From an uncultured Ruminococcus sp. (GTDB taxonomy: Bacteria > Bacillota > Clostridia > Oscillospirales > Ruminococcaceae), in contig CAMWKY010000016.1 of the NCBI GenBank assembly GCA_947174965.1, forward strand, positions 1-16,073: a stretch of 16,073 nt of DNA, given 5' to 3'. The notes under the pieces are model-generated. The model was given only the letters and a program-made list of their open reading frames with translations. It had not been told where the DNA came from and ran no database searches. Position numbers and translations under genes: made by a program. Shown here piece by piece: positions 15,700-16,073 of the stretch (position 1 is its first letter; each line of letters starts with the position of its first letter).

Positions 15700-15800
15700 G
15701 CAAGCCGATTGATAACATACAGTCTGTACAAGTTGTTCTTTTTTGCGTGACAGGCAAATGAATAAAAGTAAGTTACCGTAAAATGTACAGACACGCTTGC
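15700..15800 (-). ncRNA. Structured module B
   Basis: P1 is GCAAGC (15700-15705) with GCTTGC (15795-15800). P2 is a perfect 9-bp stem, GTCTGTACA (15722-15730) with TGTACAGAC (15784-15792). The crossing hexamers are GATAAC (15711-15716) and GTTACC (15772-15777): one position is A-C read on the plus strand but a G-U wobble on the minus strand. The outer pair of P1 (15699/15801) shows the same bias. A small inner hairpin TTTGC/GCAAA lies in the variable middle. Confidence 0.7.
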
Positions 15801-15822
15801 CGGATTTCTGATTTTTTAATAA

Positions 15823-15919
15823 GACAAGCAGTTTCATAACATACAGCCTATACAAAAAATGATATAGTTTCATCTTATGTAAAAGTAAGTTATGATTGAT
15901 TTGTATAAGCACGCTTGTC
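15823..15919 (-). ncRNA. Structured module C, with compensatory hexamer change
   Basis: P1 is GACAAGC (15823-15829) with GCTTGTC (15913-15919), extended by two A-T pairs. P2 joins 15846-15855 and 15901-15910 with one position that pairs only as G-U on the minus strand. The crossing hexamers are CATAAC (15835-15840) and GTTATG (15889-15894). Both ends differ from the GATAAC/GTTATC of the other units in a way that keeps the pairing, which is the clearest single piece of covariation for the pseudoknot. Confidence 0.72.
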
Positions 15920-15939
15920 TTGAGATGTTGTTTTTTTAT

Positions 15940-16067
15940 ATCAGGCTGACTGATAACATACAGCCAATGCAACGAAAATACATAATCGGCGGTCAGTATA
16001 GACCGTTCCGATTCCCTTTTTGTAACATAAAAGTAAGTTATCATCAGATTGCACTGGCACGCCTGAT
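15940..16067 (-). ncRNA. Structured module D, with enlarged inner hairpin
   Basis: P1 is ATCAGGC (15940-15946) with GCCTGAT (16061-16067) and extends by three more A-T pairs (from 15937 to 16070). P2 joins GCCAATGCAA (15963-15972) with TTGCACTGGC (16049-16058), 9 of 10 paired, the tenth G-U on the minus strand. The crossing hexamers are GATAAC (15952-15957) and GTTATC (16037-16042). The middle holds an 11-bp inner hairpin: 15984-15994 with 16001-16013, 6-nt loop, 2-nt bulge. This makes D 24-31 nt longer than the other copies. Confidence 0.7.
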
Positions 16068-16073
16068 ATATTA

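Larger units (their letters stand above)
15563..16073. repeat. Tandem array of at least four structured RNA-like modules
   Basis: Four units (15563-15666, 15700-15800, 15823-15919, 15940-16067) share one layout but little primary sequence outside short motifs. On the plus strand each reads: closing stem P1, 5 nt, GATAAC-type hexamer, ATACA, stem P2, variable middle, AAAAGKAA-like stretch, GTTATC-type hexamer, 4-6 nt, P2', AC, P1'. Spacers are 33, 22 and 20 nt and rich in A on the minus strand (T on the plus). The array reaches within 6 nt of the window end and probably continues. No convincing protein is encoded. Confidence 0.85.

Noticed and set aside
15634..16044. Minus-strand open frame of 136 codons across the array
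   Set aside because: It runs through the repeated structured units, has no ribosome binding site or family resemblance, and its composition follows the A-rich spacers. Length is explained by few stop codons by chance.
15563..16067. tRNA-like genes (7-bp closing stem)
   Set aside because: The 7-bp P1 recalls an acceptor stem, but there is no T-arm, no anticodon arm and no CCA end, and the second helix and pseudoknot do not fit a cloverleaf.
15563..16073. CRISPR array
   Set aside because: The units are not near-identical direct repeats of 24-40 nt with unique spacers; sequence varies in the stems and only the pairing is kept. No cas gene is present.
15563..16073. Integron attC-like folded recombination sites
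   Set aside because: attC sites also keep structure over sequence, but the RYYYAAC/GTTRRRY end motifs are absent, units are separated by only 20-33 nt with no cassette genes, and no integrase is visible.
15523..16073. T-box leader or tandem riboswitch for the MetRS-like operon
   Set aside because: The T-box core (AGGGUGGNACCGCG-like) is not found on the minus strand and the units do not match known aptamers. A novel cis-regulatory role is not excluded.

Overview
The window looks like a chromosomal segment of a low-GC anaerobic Firmicute, most likely a Clostridia member of the Ruminococcus/Oscillospiraceae type. The basis is AT-rich coding sequence, strong Shine-Dalgarno sites (AAGGAGG type), a Gram-positive style glucose-6-phosphate isomerase, the DUF177-rpmF pair, and the run DUF512 radical SAM protein - der - plsY - gpsA that is common in Clostridia. 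The species assignment is inference.

Positions 1-10060 are read on the plus strand and are mostly housekeeping. They hold pgi (44-1378), a small P-loop protein of unknown role (1442-1849), a consensus sigma-A promoter (1876-1904) driving DUF177 (yceD-like) and rpmF (1940-2607), and a rho-independent terminator (2632-2664). A tightly packed operon-like run follows: DUF512 radical SAM/PDZ protein, der, plsY, gpsA, an asparagine-synthase-like protein without its glutaminase nucleophile, and gltX (2683-10016). PlsY and GpsA are consecutive in glycerolipid supply: GpsA makes glycerol-3-phosphate and PlsY acylates it. Der and L32 belong to ribosome assembly. A hairpin at 10023-10055 can terminate transcription from both sides.

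Positions 10061-15522 are read on the minus strand. In transcription order they encode a 733-residue protein with a TerD-like C-terminal region (13321-15522), a divergent methionyl-tRNA synthetase-like protein with a degenerate KMSKS loop (11311-13302), and a receiver-PAS-GGDEF protein (10061-11308). The gaps are 18 and 2 nt, so they are probably one operon.

The most unusual part is the 550 nt upstream of that operon (15523-16073). It codes for nothing convincing but contains at least four tandem copies of a structured module of about 97-128 nt. Each copy has a 6-7 bp closing stem, a second stem of about 9-11 bp, and a 6 bp pairing that crosses the second stem (pseudoknot). Short conserved unpaired motifs lie between them. 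The stems change sequence from copy to copy while keeping their pairing, which is the mark of a folded RNA family. I could not match it to an RNA family I know. Wobble pairs favour the minus strand, the operon's strand, but do not settle it. The array probably continues past the right edge of the window.
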